Counted from the first letter of the stretch, positions 12,539 through 24,530 are shown. The stretch: DNA of 64,000 bases from Symbiodinium natans (GCA_905221605.1 CAJNDS010002204.1:87001-151000); one strand, 5' to 3'. Program-made: numbers and translations. The notes: generated by a model not told the origin, from the letters alone.

Positions 12539-13340
12539 TCAATCAGCACAGCCGCACACCCTCAAGCTACTCGGATCAGGGTTCGGGTACATGGGGGTGG
12601 CTACGTGAGGGTTGTACAATTGATGCAAGACGAGATCTATAGGCATTGCTGCTGAAAAGAAATGAACCCTACCTACCTGGTCTGCCGGTAAGGCTGATCT
12701 GAAAGCTCGGCTGCGGCTTGGCTTCAGCAGCTGTGGTTTCACTCTTTTGCGGCACTAGGCAGCTCAAGCCTGCAGATGCTGCGTCAAAGCGGTCGAAATT
12801 CTGGAAGCCTCTTGCCTGTCATGCCGAGAGCCAAACAAAAACTAAGCAGTAGGCGCACCACTTGAGTTGGGCTGCTGAGGATAAGCTTTTGCTTACAAGT
12901 TGATCTTCCGGTGTCGCCGGTGTGGACGGGCCTCGGAAGAAGTGAAGAAACTTACATCGAGCTCTCCTCCGGACTCCATTCAGCAGGCACTTTTGCCTTC
13001 TTCAGGCTCATCGTCGCCTCTTCCCTGAGCCTGGCGGCGTCACGCATGGCTGATGGATCTGATGGCTGCTGCATTGCTTCAGCGCCTTCTTCTTGGCGGC
13101 TCTCATGACAGACTGTATGGCATCCATTTCCTGAGCGACGCAAGCAATGCTACTGGAAGCACTGGAAGCGGACACACGACTGCCAAATCTGTCAGGTCCT
13201 GGTTGCCGTGCGCGAATTTGCACGCGCTTCCCCGCCTGCAATGTGGAGAGCTCAGCTTAGGCGAGATACAGTACCGGATTCCGAATATGTTGGAGTGGCA
13301 TGCAGGCACCAAGCTCAAAGAAACGGCATGGCGTTCGCAG
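12539..13340 (-). CDS. CCCH zinc-finger protein gene, multi-exon
   Basis: On the minus strand a CCCH zinc finger with spacing Cx9Cx5Cx3H lies at 13270-13208 and ends in the typical ACKFAHGNQDL. Proteins with this finger usually bind RNA. Downstream exons chain in phase. One ends at 12956 (LKKAKVPAEWSPEES) with donor AT|GTAAGT. A 35-base exon follows at 12931-12897, then an exon at 12769-12677 (CLVPQKSETTAAEAKPQPSF) with donor CAG|GTAGGT. The last exon runs from 12651 (or 12600) to the stop at 12539 and contains TPMYPNPDPSSLRVCGCAD. Two of these introns would be only 24-25 bases, which is odd; skipping the 35-base exon would instead end the protein after SSMLELPSAAKE. The link between the finger exon and the next one, and the start, are unresolved. 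Confidence 0.5.
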
Positions 13341-13399
13341 CCTTGATATGCATGAAGAAGCTGGGCCAAAAGCAAACGGGAATTTCAGGGAAGTCCACA

Positions 13400-15480
13400 C
13401 TCTGAGGCGGTCGCTTGTGCTCCAGTGGAACGGCTGGCTGGAGGCCGACCTGCACAGGGCGTTACTACTGAAAACTAAGTAACGACACAGAAGCTGGAAC
13501 TGCTTCTCTGCCAGTTTGCATCGAATGGGGCAGATTGAATCAAGTACAGCACACCCTACGGACTCCAGACACAAATGTCTGAAAGATGCCTTCTTTCGCA
13601 GCATCTTGATAAATGAGACCACCGCCATGGAAATTAGGACAAAAGGCCCAGCATGGCCAGACAATCTGTAAAGGCAGTGAAGCAACACATAGAGTCTTAA
13701 GTCAGTGACCTCTGGGCATGCTCAGCTTGCCATGTCGCTTCTGTGACTGAGACTCCTTGTTTGCGCTTTTTTTGTTGAAACGGTAGTGAACACACCTTTT
13801 GAAATCCGCCCCTCCAGGTTCCTGGATCTTGGATTTTTGCCTGAAAACATCTGGGATCTTGGATCCCTGACCTAGTAATTCTGTGGAATACACAGAATGC
13901 ACACCCGTCTGATCATACTCATGCTAAGCTAAAAATACCCCAATGCTGCGAGAATACAAGCTGCATGCCTACCAAATTCTGTATCTACCTTGTAGAAACA
14001 ATCGATATCAGTGTGATACAGCTTTCTGCATGCATATCTTAGTATATACAAGCCGAATATCTCCACTAGTTAGTACAACCAAGTTCAATCCAAACAGACT
14101 AATTTTCGCAACACCTTTCGTACTTACTGCGGCTGGACAATAACAGCCTTTCTTGCAACATGCTTCAGAAGGCAATCCCAAAATTTGGATATAAACAGCA
14201 AAAGTTAGATAAACTCGTTACAAGAAAGCAAAAAACATAAGCTAAGTACATTAATCAAGCCACATGAACCACTCGCACGAAAATGACATTCGTCAGGTTT
14301 GCAAGCCAGCTTTGACAACTTAGTTCACTTGTTTTAGTTAAATGGCCTTTGCTTACATGGCATCCTGGAATTCCGTGTCCCGAGAAAATGTAATGTAAGC
14401 CTATACTTCGCAAAAACGGGCGTTCAGCTCCGGACAAGTTTTATTAATCAAATCATCGCATTTAAACTCGCAACAATCAGGCTTGTCTCTTACCACCTTC
14501 TTTTGTTCAATCTAAGGGCCCAGTAAAATTGCGAAATGGCTTAAGCTAGGCGGCTTGCGACACTAATAGTTGATGCGCCTTAATTAGCTTAGCTAATCTG
14601 CAAGATTCCGCGCTCGAAAAACAACATGAGTGAACTTGTCGAACAAAGGGATGCGAATGTAAAGCCTTTAATCCATGCAATCGACCCTACTCATGATAAC
14701 ATGATGGTGTTGTCAGAGTCTGGTACTTGCGATGTCTTAGCGCCGGAGACAGACCAGTACACCTGTGATCACGTGGTACAGCACCACTACATTGACTAAA
14801 TTTCTTGAATCATGAAAACGGGACACTAATGAACGCAGAAAAGGCGCAACCAAGAAACTTGAAGAGATGCACATCAGAAAGCCCGACTCTATCCGTAAGT
14901 GGTGAAAATTCAAGCATTTACTTATTCAATTAAGAGTAGGTAGGTGACGGGGAGGGGGGGGATTCGCAGGATTCTGCACTAACAGATAATTACCCGGCAT
15001 ATCTTCTAAAGGTCTGCAGATAACGACGTTCGATGCGAGTCAACAGTCTGAGATAGCCCCAGCAGCATGACAACCAGGAAGCTGTAGGAGCAGCTGCCTC
15101 ATGGGAGAATGGGCAGAGCTTGCCTTTGGAGCAGCCCGAACGCAAGAAATACCTGTCGCTGTCAAGGACAATGCTGACCGTCTAGCACAATTGAGGGATG
15201 TTCTGTCGACCCGAACACCTGCCTACACATGACTGGAGCTGCTCCACTCACCTTTGTCGGTTGCAAGTAAGCGACTCGTCTTCACCTCACGCACTCAGCA
15301 CCGGCACCGAGGCTGAAGCAGTCAAGGCTGGCAGCACCCCATCGACGCCCCCAGCGGCCAGAGCTTCCCGCATCCTGGATACACCGGCACTCTAGGTGGC
15401 AACCACTGAGTAGCGGAGAAATATTCTAGACTCTAGACCAGCATCAGTTGCATCTGCACGTAGGCTTCGCTGATTTGCTC
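13400..15480. other. Intergenic, relatively A+T-rich, nothing recognised
   Basis: No protein-like frame, tandem array or RNA gene was found. Around 13900-14700 the sequence is clearly richer in A and T than the rest of the first 20 kb. Confidence 0.45.
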
Positions 15481-16029
15481 TCAGGGCATCAATTCCTGAC
15501 TGTGCTGAGCCGTGGCATCGCTGGTGTAGCGCCCAGTGGCACTGCCTCTCATGCTACCACGGACGGTAACAACACAAAGAAACTCTGAATTGACATGAAT
15601 TGACATGGTCGAACTTGCAAAGCTGATGGCCTTGCTGACGATTTCCTCATCCTCCAATGCCCGCTTCCTCCAAAAAAGAGCGGGACCATCATCCCTCGAT
15701 GGATACCACTCTCTTACAAAAACCAAAGAGGGGCAGCACAGCAACTACGAGAGTTCTTCAAAGCATTCCAATGTGGGGAGTGCGCGATTGCCGGGGAGCA
15801 GGTTGACATGAATTCACCGTCACGACTTAGTGATTTGTGCAGAACGTGCTGATCTTGCCATCCTGCCCCGCCTGCTTGGCCAGATACTCTCATCCCCAAT
15901 CGACATGAGCTCACATGGTGCCAAGCTTCCAGGCGTTGCATGATGTTGCATCTTCATGGAAGCTTGAACTTGGCTGAGCGGAACATTTCGGGGGGATACC
16001 TGGGAGGCGGGGCAAAGCCCGTAAGCCAA
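15481..16029 (-). CDS. Candidate exons downstream of RPL5
   Basis: Two minus-strand pieces look coding. One (about 15718-15615) follows TTTTTGTAAG and reads EWYPSRDDGPALFWRKRALE then DEEIVSKAISFA, with a possible GC-type donor GCAAGT. The other (about 15990-15820) reads VPLSQVQASMKMQHHATPGS and ends ARSAQITKS at a stop. They are on the RPL5 strand and 0.3-0.8 kb beyond its stop, so they could be a separate gene. Order and linkage are uncertain. Confidence 0.25.
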
Positions 16030-16313
16030 ACGAGCACATTTTGACTATTAACTTTAGTGCAATTTTTAAGGATTCTTTAAGCTCTTGGCTTGCATGAAAA
16101 TCGCGGCTCATGGCAGCTGCAGGTGGAAGCCAAGTCTATATGAAGCATGTGAGGCAGTATTAGCCACAGCTGCAGCGAGAACGTAAAAGAGCATGCCAAA
16201 GCGACAAACAATATACGATGCAATGCTGGTCTCTGCAGATATGGAAGATTATGGAAGAACACTGATCCTTTCCGTGCGATCATTGCAGATTCACCATGGC
16301 TGCTGCAGGGTCC

Positions 16314-17337
16314 TCACTCCTCCATCATCTTGGCCTGGGCGGCGGCGATCTTGGCGGCGACCTTTTCCCTGCGCTGCTCGAGCGTGATCTTGCGGCTTCT
16401 CGCGTGCTCAGTACCGTCAGAGGCCTTCATGGTGTCCCCATCCTTTTCGTATGTGATGTCTTTCTTCTCGGCTTTCTCACCCTCGGGATCTTCACGAATC
16501 TTCTCGTGCGCCTCTGTGTACATGTCTTCCATTTTCTCCGCATCGATGCCATTCTCAATGTACTTGGAGAAGTGGGCTTCGTACTTCGTAGGATCCTCCT
16601 CCTGTAGCATCTCCATGTACTCCTTCACCTTATAGCAAGTTGCAATGCATAAGACGTAGAATGTACAGCCATGCAACTCTTGGATGAATCAGTGTTCAAT
16701 CTAAGACCCAGACATGGTTGCCGAAGATCTTCTCCTTGTGTGCTTCCGCATCGTACTCGGACTCGCCGCCCTTCTCATCCGCTGCCTTGAATCCAGGGAA
16801 GTTCTTGGTGCTATGCGGGATGTGAAGACCTCCATCGACTGCACCCTTGAGAGCTCCCCACATTCGGTGGCCCACGCAAGTTCGGCGGATTCCAACGTCC
16901 AGAATGCACTTGAAAGGCCGCTGATCGTTCTCCTCATCTTCGATGTGATAGTCCTCGCCATCAAGCTCCTCCTTTCCCTTGAACTTCTCATCCAGGCCGA
17001 ACCGCTTCAGAACGCGGCGGGCCAGCAGAAGTCCTGTCGCGTAAGCTGCTGCGTAGTTCTTGTGGCCGGCAGGGATGCCAAAGCCTGCTAGCTCGTTGGA
17101 AGAAGCTGCTGCAACCACCACATCCCCTCTCAAGGTCGCGTAAGCGCACTGGCAGATGCATCGCCTGTTTGTGAAACGAACCACAAGGCGATATTTGCGA
17201 TTGTTGAACTTGTTCTTGTCCTGGCGCACCATCTTCCTGCGAGCATGGTAGTCAGTCTTTCCCTCTCTGCGCCGGCGCCGCGCAACCTGGAATCGCTTGA
17301 AGTAGGCGGCATTCTTGAGCACCTTCACGAATGCCAT
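16314..17337 (-). CDS. RPL5: 60S ribosomal protein L5 (uL18), two exons
   Basis: Large-subunit ribosomal protein uL18, which binds 5S rRNA and joins the central protuberance. Exon 1 (17337-16714, 208 codons) starts [20 protein letters not shown] and carries the family hallmarks [42 protein letters not shown] and [10 protein letters not shown]. Exon 2 (16628-16314) gives [20 protein letters not shown] and a lysine-rich tail ending [14 protein letters not shown]. The 85-base intron (16713-16629) has GT and AAG|G ends and joins in phase 0 inside the conserved FGNHVKEY. The product is 312 residues, close to the roughly 300 usual for eukaryotes. The frame stays open upstream to 17460, but the ATG at 17337 matches the conserved N-terminus. 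A diverged second copy follows upstream on the same strand. The highly basic N-terminus fits RNA binding. Identity is secure from sequence. Confidence 0.95.
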
Positions 17338-17633
17338 GGCGAGTCTTGGCTTATGTGTCTCGAGGAACGCACGTTTCCCTGGGAGCCAGAATGAAGTTTC
17401 ATGAAATTGAAGTCCCAAGCAGCTTTTCGCCTGATGCACATCTCTTGCCGATGTCTTCAACAGCTGTCACTGCAGAACTCGCAGCTGGATATCTAGCTTC
17501 GCTACGGCTTGGCTTCGCCAGATAGTAGAACATACAAGGGAATGTTTACTGACTCTAGTGGGTCGAGAATTCTCATGCTGGTCGTCTGTGCAAGAAAGCT
17601 GCCCTTTTACGCAGTTCGGCTCTCTCGCGGTCC

Positions 17634-18542
17634 TCACTCCTCCATCATCTTGGCCTGGGCGGCGGCGATCTTGGCGGCGACCTTTTCCCTGCGCTGCTCG
17701 AGCGTGATCTTGCGGCTTCTCGCGTGCTCAGTACCGTCAGAGGCCTTCATGGTGTCCCCATCCTTTTCGTATGTGATGTCTTTCTTCTCGGCTTTCTCAC
17801 CCTCGGGATCTTCACGAATCTTCTCGTGCGCCTCTGTGTACATGTCTTCCATTTTCTCCGCATCGATGCCATTCTCAATGTACTTGGAGAAGTGGGCTTC
17901 GTACTTCGTAGGATCCTCCTCCTGTAGCATCTCCATGTACTCCTTCACCTTATAGCAAGTTGCAGTGCATAGAACGTAGAATGTACAGCCATGCAACTCT
18001 TGGATGAATCAGTGTTCAATCTAAGACCCAGACATGGTTGCCGAAGATCTTCTCCTTGTGTGCTTCCGCATCGTACTCGGACTCGCCGCCCTTCTCATCC
18101 GCTGCCTTGAATCCAGGGAAGTTCTTGGTGCTATGCGGGATGTGAAGACCTCCATCGACTGCACCCTTGAGAGCTAACGTCCAGAATGCACATGAAGGGC
18201 GCTGATCGCTCTCCTCATCTTCGATGTGATAGTCCTCACCATCAAGCCCCTCCTTTCCCTGAACTTCTCATCCAGGCCGAACCGCTTCAGGCCAGCAGAA
18301 GTCCTGTCGCGTAAGCTGCTGCGTAGTTCTTGTAGCCGCCAGACATCCCCTCTCTGGCAGATGCATCGCCTGTTTGTGACACGAACCACAAGGCGATATT
18401 TGTGATTGTTCAACTTGTTCTTGTCCTGGCGCACCATCCTCCTGCGAGCATGGTAGTCAGTCTTTCCCTCTCTGCGCCGGCGCCGTGCAACCTGGAATCG
18501 CTTGAAGTAGGCGGCATTCTTGAGCACCTTCACGAATGCCAT
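17634..18542 (-). pseudogene. Tandem second copy of RPL5, exon 1 decayed
   Basis: This copy lies in the same orientation at an offset of 1320 bases. Exon 2 and the intron are almost identical to the first copy, with two small changes in the intron and the same splice ends. Exon 1 has lost 115 bases in six places: 38, 1, 1, 10, 47 and 18 bases. The 38-base loss removes the part encoding the conserved stretch before [10 protein letters not shown], and the 47- and 18-base losses remove most of the region before NYAAAYATG. Frame is broken. The start [20 protein letters not shown] is kept. Because the intron is present this is a genomic duplication, not a reinserted transcript. Confidence 0.9.
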
Positions 18543-18544
18543 GG

Positions 18545-20780
18545 CCCACACAGCGACTTACGCTACATGCAACTCTCCGTAGCCAATGCTCCAAAACACA
18601 GCTGTTCATGCCTGAGGCAGGAAGCGATAGCAGAGAAAACCGCAAGTCATAAGACAACCTTCATTTTGCTACTTTGAACTTTGAACTGATTCGGATCTTC
18701 ATTCGCAGGTTCTACAGCAGCCATCGGCCAGTGCGCCTGTCAAGGTACATATGATTGAAGCACACAGCGCCATGGACTTTATGTGAAGAGATTACAACAC
18801 AAGTCTCCACAAGACTGGGGTCCGTGCAAAAGGCAGTTGGCCGGAGCTCTCTGCTAGCCGTGTGAAAGCATCAAGGTTGGAGAACTCCACCTCAAACCTC
18901 GGTTATCCGAAGTTCAAAACGATACAATGGCTGCGGAGATGTTGTGTTGAGATCTCGAATTTTGATTGTTCTCCTTTTTGCAATTACTTCTGCAGTTCCC
19001 TACACTGAGCGTGGGCTTGATAGATTTTGAGTCCACCGTTCTCCTCGCCCGGGGTTCCGCCCAGTATGCTGGCTTGCCCCGTGGAGTGCCCGTACCCAGA
19101 GAAGCCCAGCTAGTGGCGAGGTATCCGTTAATGTTACGAGGAGACCGGAGAATCTGAGCACGGAATCCAACTTATCTTCGGAAAAGTAAATATGAGCGGT
19201 GCGTATGTCAGTGAGGGCGAGCTATCTAGGGAAAAGAACTGTAAAGATGACCTGCCAGGGTTAGTTGTCAACCATAGTACAAGTGGGAAGTATGAGTCAT
19301 GTATGTGAGCTTGTCATATTTTGAGGACTTGTTGCATCTGTGCAGCCAAATGCAGTCTTAAGAGCTTCAGCCCCGGAACCAGGACCTTAGCTGCCTGGGT
19401 GAAGTAAACATACTCGGTGATGAGCATTCGGCAGCGGAGAATTCGGTGAGGGCATTCGATGATGGGCAATCGATGGCAGTCTGTCTTGTCAAGTTCGGCT
19501 CCACTAGCAAACATCTCCTTGTTTGGGGCGGGGGGGGGATTAATGACGTATTGTCGATTGTCTTGAAAGCATCATCAAAAGGTTTTCTCTGCCAAGTGTA
19601 AGAATGCGTCTTTAAAAGATTCCTGTAGCCGTGATGCTCTTGGTTTGCCAGGACGTCTAGGCTAGCTAAAGTCTAGGTATGTCGGAATGCAGTTCAACTA
19701 CGACTTGTTCGCATACTTCGCATAGGAGCTTGGCGTTCTACTCTTCAAAAGGCCCGGCAATTGTTATTCCTTTGTCCGCCGTTGTGGGTGTGCCTACGAC
19801 TTTTTGGATCATATATGTCCGATCAATAAGCGTGGGCGAAATTTTCAAGCTGCGCTGTAAAGCTTTCATCTGAAAAGCTTTGACCTTGTCTAGATCCACT
19901 ATCGACCCAACGACCCTTTATTTCCAAGCTCAAACATGTCGCCGCATTGCATGTAGAAGATGGGATGAGTGTGCGTGCCACACATTTAGTGTATCATCAT
20001 CTGCGTATACTACCTCTGCATGTTGAGTTAGCAGTAATTTGGGGAGGATCCAAGCAAGGATCGATTCAGTGGCTTCATTTCTGGGGGTGAGGGGGTGGGG
20101 GTGGGGAGGTGGGGGGTGGAGAGGTGGGGGGTGAAGAGGAGGGGGGTGCAAGGGTGACTACCGAGCCTTGGATGGCTTCGAATGAAGAAATAAAGATTCA
20201 TACTTCCGAGAATTTGCAGCATTTCATAGCTTCACATGTTGCGAATTAATTACAGTCGTTCTCTGGAAGCTCGGATGCGGCGTATTTCAGAGTTGCAAGG
20301 GGACAGCTTCGAACGCTGCGGTCGCAGTGTTCGCTTTTAACTGGCTGCGAATTGCCGCGGTTCTGCATGTTGACAGCTTCAAACATCGTAAGAGAGCGCA
20401 TGCGCAATATAAAACGTAATGCGTAGAAGTTTGCTAATCTAAAGCAAGCAGGCAGGCATGTGCTGGTTATGCAAAGGGCGGGGAAGGGGGGAGGGCATAG
20501 TTGGCCCCGCCACAATTTCAAAAACTCTGATCACATGATGTGTGTTGTGAAAGGACTCATGTGGCCTTTGAACGGATTGATATTACCACAAAGAGCAGGA
20601 AACTAAAAGCAGATGGCTCAAACGCAACGTACACACGGGCGGAAAGCAAGAAGCAGAAGCCATGCAAAAGAAGAATCAATGACCAGAAGCACAGGCACAA
20701 TACAAACATGAATTGCAGAACTGAAACACAGGCCTGACAATGCTGCAATTCGCCGAGTGCATCTCCCGACCCTGTATAAC
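18545..20780. other. Intergenic, nothing recognised
   Basis: No supported gene. A G-rich stretch (20086-20152) has many runs of three or more Gs on the plus strand and could form quadruplexes. A poly-G run lies near 19530. Confidence 0.45.
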
Positions 20781-20790
20781 ACAAAAGAAA

Positions 20791-20862
20791 CAGCCCCTCA
20801 CAGCCCCTCACAGCCCCTCACAGCCCCTCACAGCCCCTCACAGCCCCTCACAGCCCCTCACA
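20791..20862. repeat. Minisatellite, seven copies of CAGCCCCTCA
   Basis: Seven identical 10-base units in a row. Confidence 0.97.
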
Positions 20863-21230
20863 TTCCAGGGGAGATGTATCATTTTAGAAACGACAAGTCA
20901 AATGGGTTCCGCGCTCATCTACAGGCTTCATCTCGCTCAGGAAAGCGAGCCTCTGCCTGCAAGGACTTGACAAGACTGTGCAACCTTGCGCCTATGCCAA
21001 CTATGCGATGCGCAAACTCAAAACGGCAAAAGCAGCTGACCGAAATGAATCTTGAGGATGGCACTTGCGAGACCAATGCACAAAGGGCTGGACTGAGTGG
21101 AATGACTGCCTCGACATTCCGTCACTGCCGTCGCTCAGCTGTAACGTGCGGCACGTTGACGGACTTCCATTGACAGGCCTTGACGATCGGTAGGCTGCGC
21201 AGCTGGCAGCTTCCTTGAACCAAGCATACC

Positions 21231-21428
21231 TTAATTACTGCGCTGCACATCATTGCTGTCCAAGCACAGCATTGCTCCCAGCACAAGTTTGAGATCAATA
21301 TCAGAGTGCGTCGGAAAGTGAACCAGCACGCTGCCATCCTGACCATGGAAGGCAGTTGCGAACTCTGAAAACACAAAGCTCCAGGTTCTCCGACGAACAG
21401 CCAAAGTCTCGTGCAGTTTGTATGGCAT
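21231..21428 (-). CDS. Candidate terminal exon or small ORF, unknown
   Basis: A 65-residue minus-strand frame starts at an ATG (MPYKLHETLAVRRRTWSFVF) and continues GSVLVHFPTHSDIDLKLVLG to a stop (SNDVQRSN). An acceptor-like TTTTCAG lies inside it (21365), so it may be a longer exon or one starting at 21364; a GTATGC donor follows the stop closely. Upstream on this strand sits a (CT)n tract. No family is recognised. Confidence 0.4.
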   Translation of the reverse strand: MPYKLHETLAVRRRTWSFVFSEFATAFHGQDGSVLVHFPTHSDIDLKLVLGAMLCLDSNDVQRSN

Positions 21429-21468
21429 GTTTGTCTCACCCGACCCCCACCCCCACCCCCATGAGGAC

Positions 21469-21528
21469 TTGCAGAGAGAGAGAGAGAGGGATGAAGAAAA
21501 AGTAGAAAGAGAGAGAGAGAGAGAGCGA
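21469..21528. repeat. (GA)n microsatellite
   Basis: Two GA runs (about 21474-21489 and 21509-21526) separated by an imperfect purine stretch. Confidence 0.9.
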
Positions 21529-21625
21529 ACTCCACTGCTTTGTATGCTGTCATCTATTTCCCTAGACCCGACCGATCCGGGAAACCCGCCCATGTGATCA
21601 CCAGAAAGGATCCCGTCTCCCATGC

Positions 21626-21960
21626 TTGCCCATGCACCGATTCGCTCGAACCGCAACTGAGAACGCCGTGCGGGCACAACAATACGGAGCACACCGTCTG
21701 GGCCATAGGTCCGTACTTAGGTTCTTTCAGAGCTGTGGTGCTGACTATCCACCAGAGGACGTCGATGGAGCACGGGCAATGCCGGGCGACGACGACTTCG
21801 CCCAAAGAAAGCATGGCCAAAGAACCCGAGACACATACGACGACGAGTGGGCCCTTCGGGCTCCAAGCCGAGCCATGATTTGGCTGCAGGACGCGAACAA
21901 CAACTTGTCGACCAGAGCTGATCCCTGCGGCAGGTGGCCGAGGTCACGGATAGTCCTAGT
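21626..21960 (+). CDS. Candidate coding stretch, unknown
   Basis: A plus-strand frame reads FFQSCGADYPPEDVDGARAM, DDDFAQRKHGQRTRDTYDDE and APSRAMIWLQDANNN after a CTTAG|G acceptor at about 21720. A second plus frame upstream (PRPDRSGKPAHVITRKD) is also protein-like. The two overlap, so at most one is right over the shared part. No family recognised. Confidence 0.3.
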
Positions 21961-22842
21961 AATGCTTGTAACTTGTAACTGCAACTCGTCTTGCCTCGTC
22001 GCTTCGCAACTTCTGTAGCCGTTTACTGGGATCCGGGTCGTGGAGCGCGCTAGGGGAATGAGATGATAACTACATACTCGGTTTCGTTGCCATAAAGCCC
22101 TGCGCGCCTGGTTTCCGTGTCAGTGCTGATTGTAAGCCGCAAGCATATTTTCAGGCATCACTCAAGCCGTTGTCTGGCCTACGATTGTCTGTTCTGCAGT
22201 TTCTCCATGCGCATCATGCGAAGCGCTGGATTTGCAGACCTGCATCTCACAGGCACCATCCCTTTCTCGCCTTTTGGAAAGAACGAACAAAAAGCGCAAG
22301 CACAAGAGTCATGGCAAGTCCGCAACAGTTTCCATTGTGGATTCCGCCTCGCTGCATACGGAAAAAATCCAGCAGGTCGGAGCAGACGACCCCGCAAGGG
22401 CACGGGCATGACGACGGGTGGCGCAAGCCGGGATCCACATCGGGCGGTGCAGACCATCGTACAGCAAAGTGCAAGTTGAAGGAGGTTGGGCCGCTTGGCC
22501 ACGAGGCTGCGCTGAAAGGTCCAAACCCACTGGGGAAGAAGGCCTTGTAAACGAGGATGCCATGACATGCCCTTGAAACATTTGAGGAAACCAGTGAGGG
22601 ACGTAGAACGGAGTCAGTAGCACCGAAACATATAGTATAGTAGTTATCAATTTCAGATGCGCGTGTCACTGTTTCGCCGAAAGCAACAGAGAAGGCCATT
22701 GTGGCAAGGCAACGCACAAGGCACGAGACAACAACAAAAAGACTGTGCAAATATGCCATGACGGACTGGACTTTCCCTGGGCACATGCCACTGTAGTAGC
22801 GGAGACATGCAAGAAGCCTCGTCTGAGCTTCTTGATGTTTGC

Positions 22843-23034
22843 CTGCAGCGTCTTCTCTTTGTTGCAGGGAAATCGCAGTGGTCCCCTCGAAGATGGGAGC
22901 CGAAGGCGAGCCAGTTCGCCAAGGCCTCGCAAAATCGCACCTGCACTACTTTCGCCAAGTGCTGTGCGACAGAATGCAAGCGGAAGTACCAGTCGGAGAA
23001 AGGCCTCTTCAGATTGTAGCATGTGCCAAATGCC
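22843..23034 (-). CDS. Candidate internal exon, unknown
   Basis: After a good acceptor (GCTCTTCAG|G) the minus strand reads AFGTCYNLKRPFSDWYFRLH, then VAQHLAKVVQVRFCEALANW and GSHLRGDHCDF. A possible GC-type donor (TGCAG|GCAAAC) closes it. This is among the most protein-like short frames in the window. Neighbouring exons were not placed, and the downstream part shows several competing frames. Confidence 0.4.
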
Positions 23035-23339
23035 CTGAAGAGCGTCCTGGTGAGGCAAAGATTTCATTAGTCTTGTTGCCCACTTGCCTTGCTACCCATT
23101 CACCCTTGCATACACTACCTACACGGTTTTGCACAAGTATCTTTAGCTGCATGTGTACAAACGTTGCATATCCCCTATGCTAAGCCCTAAAACCCAAAAC
23201 AACCGTTTTCAGGCCCTCATCGCTTTGACCTATCCTTAAGCTCTCAATCTTGAGCTCTTGGACGGACGCACTGGACGCACTGGACACTACACCGCGTAAC
23301 TTCCCAACCTCAAACACGGTTCCGGAAGAGGATTGAGGC

Positions 23340-23760
23340 GGGGGGGAGGCGGTGAAAATCATATTTGTATATATACATAGATATAAAATCTCACATATAT
23401 GCGTGTGCGCATACGATTCTGTGTATATGTTTCTGTGTATGCATCTATGTCTAAATGCAAACATTTGAACATGCAAATGTGTACATATGTAAATATGCAA
23501 ATATCAGCACATGCATGTGTATACATACATAGATATGTATATCTATGTATACTGAAATGTATATATATATATACACATACATATTATGATATGTATGTGT
23601 ATATATATATATGTCTGTGTAAAGTGTGTATGTGTGCACATGCAAATACTGTATGTATGAGTGTATATATAATACATATATACAAACCTGTCTATGTGCA
23701 CTTAAATGAACAAAGAAATGTATATATACAAACTGTGTACACATAGGTTTGCAAGTTTCA
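23340..23760. repeat. A+T-rich low-complexity tract (TATA/CATA microsatellites)
   Basis: Interleaved TATATA, TACATA and TATGTA runs over about 400 bases. Open frames through it are compositional. Confidence 0.85.
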
Positions 23761-24404
23761 TGAGGAAGTTGCACGGCAAGGCGAGTTTGAAGATGTAGAC
23801 GTATTGTGGGGTCAGCTGGCAGGGCAACTGCTGCACATTCTATCGGACAAAGATTTTCTACGCCTCGCTCGACGTTCTGGGCAGAGAACATCGGATAACC
23901 TTGTGCGTACAATTACCGCCGCCGGAATATGTGGCATGTGCTGCCACACACGGCAGAACCAGAGGATGCACCATCGCACTTTTGTTCTTGCACTACTTCC
24001 ACTGGCGAGTGTTGTCAAAACACATGACTTTCACGAAAGGAGGAGCGCGCAGCTAAATGCCTGATCATCGCAAGCTGGCAATCACCAGCCATTTTTATAT
24101 CCCTTTTGCAGATGTTACTTCAGCGGATCAAAAATGTACACTGAAAGTGAGTCATACAGTTTTCGCAGCTCAAGCACCCTCATCACTGGCATGTTTGTTC
24201 TTCTCATGGCGTGCAATGTCCAACAATGACTTGTTTGAGCATGTCGTTCAGCATGTTGCTATTGAGCCGTTTCGAGCACCGTAGACTACACATAGTCGCC
24301 ATGGATGAGGGGTAGCTTGGTGGTCAGCGGCTTGGAGCAACCTGGGAAGGTGGTAGTTGGACTGTAGTAGGGCCAGAGAAGCATCAGCCTCTCGCTGAAG
24401 AATG

Positions 24405-24530
24405 CTGAAGAAAACTCTGAGTTACAAGCTGCCAAAGAGTTCTTCGTACAAGCTGCCATGGCGGCCACCAAGGCGTACGCTGACAAGGCCAAGTGTGCCA
24501 AGGATGGAAGGGCTCACCACCTAGAGGATG
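24405..24530 (+). CDS. Candidate exon, alanine/lysine-rich
   Basis: Between a CTGAAG acceptor and a GAT|GTGAGA donor the plus strand reads NAEENSELQAAKEFFVQAAM then AATKAYADKAKCAKDGRA, suggesting a helical segment. The donor overlaps the first unit of the diverged tandem repeat that follows. Unknown family. Confidence 0.35.

Noticed and set aside
18574-18596. CCGTAGCCA near the second RPL5 copy as a spliced-leader gene
   Set aside because: Only the first nine bases agree and it lies on the opposite strand to the gene; no donor GT follows.
22280-22560. Plus-strand exon (TNKKRKHKSHGKSATVSIV)
   Set aside because: Protein-like, but at least two other frames over the same bases are as good and no splice partner was found.
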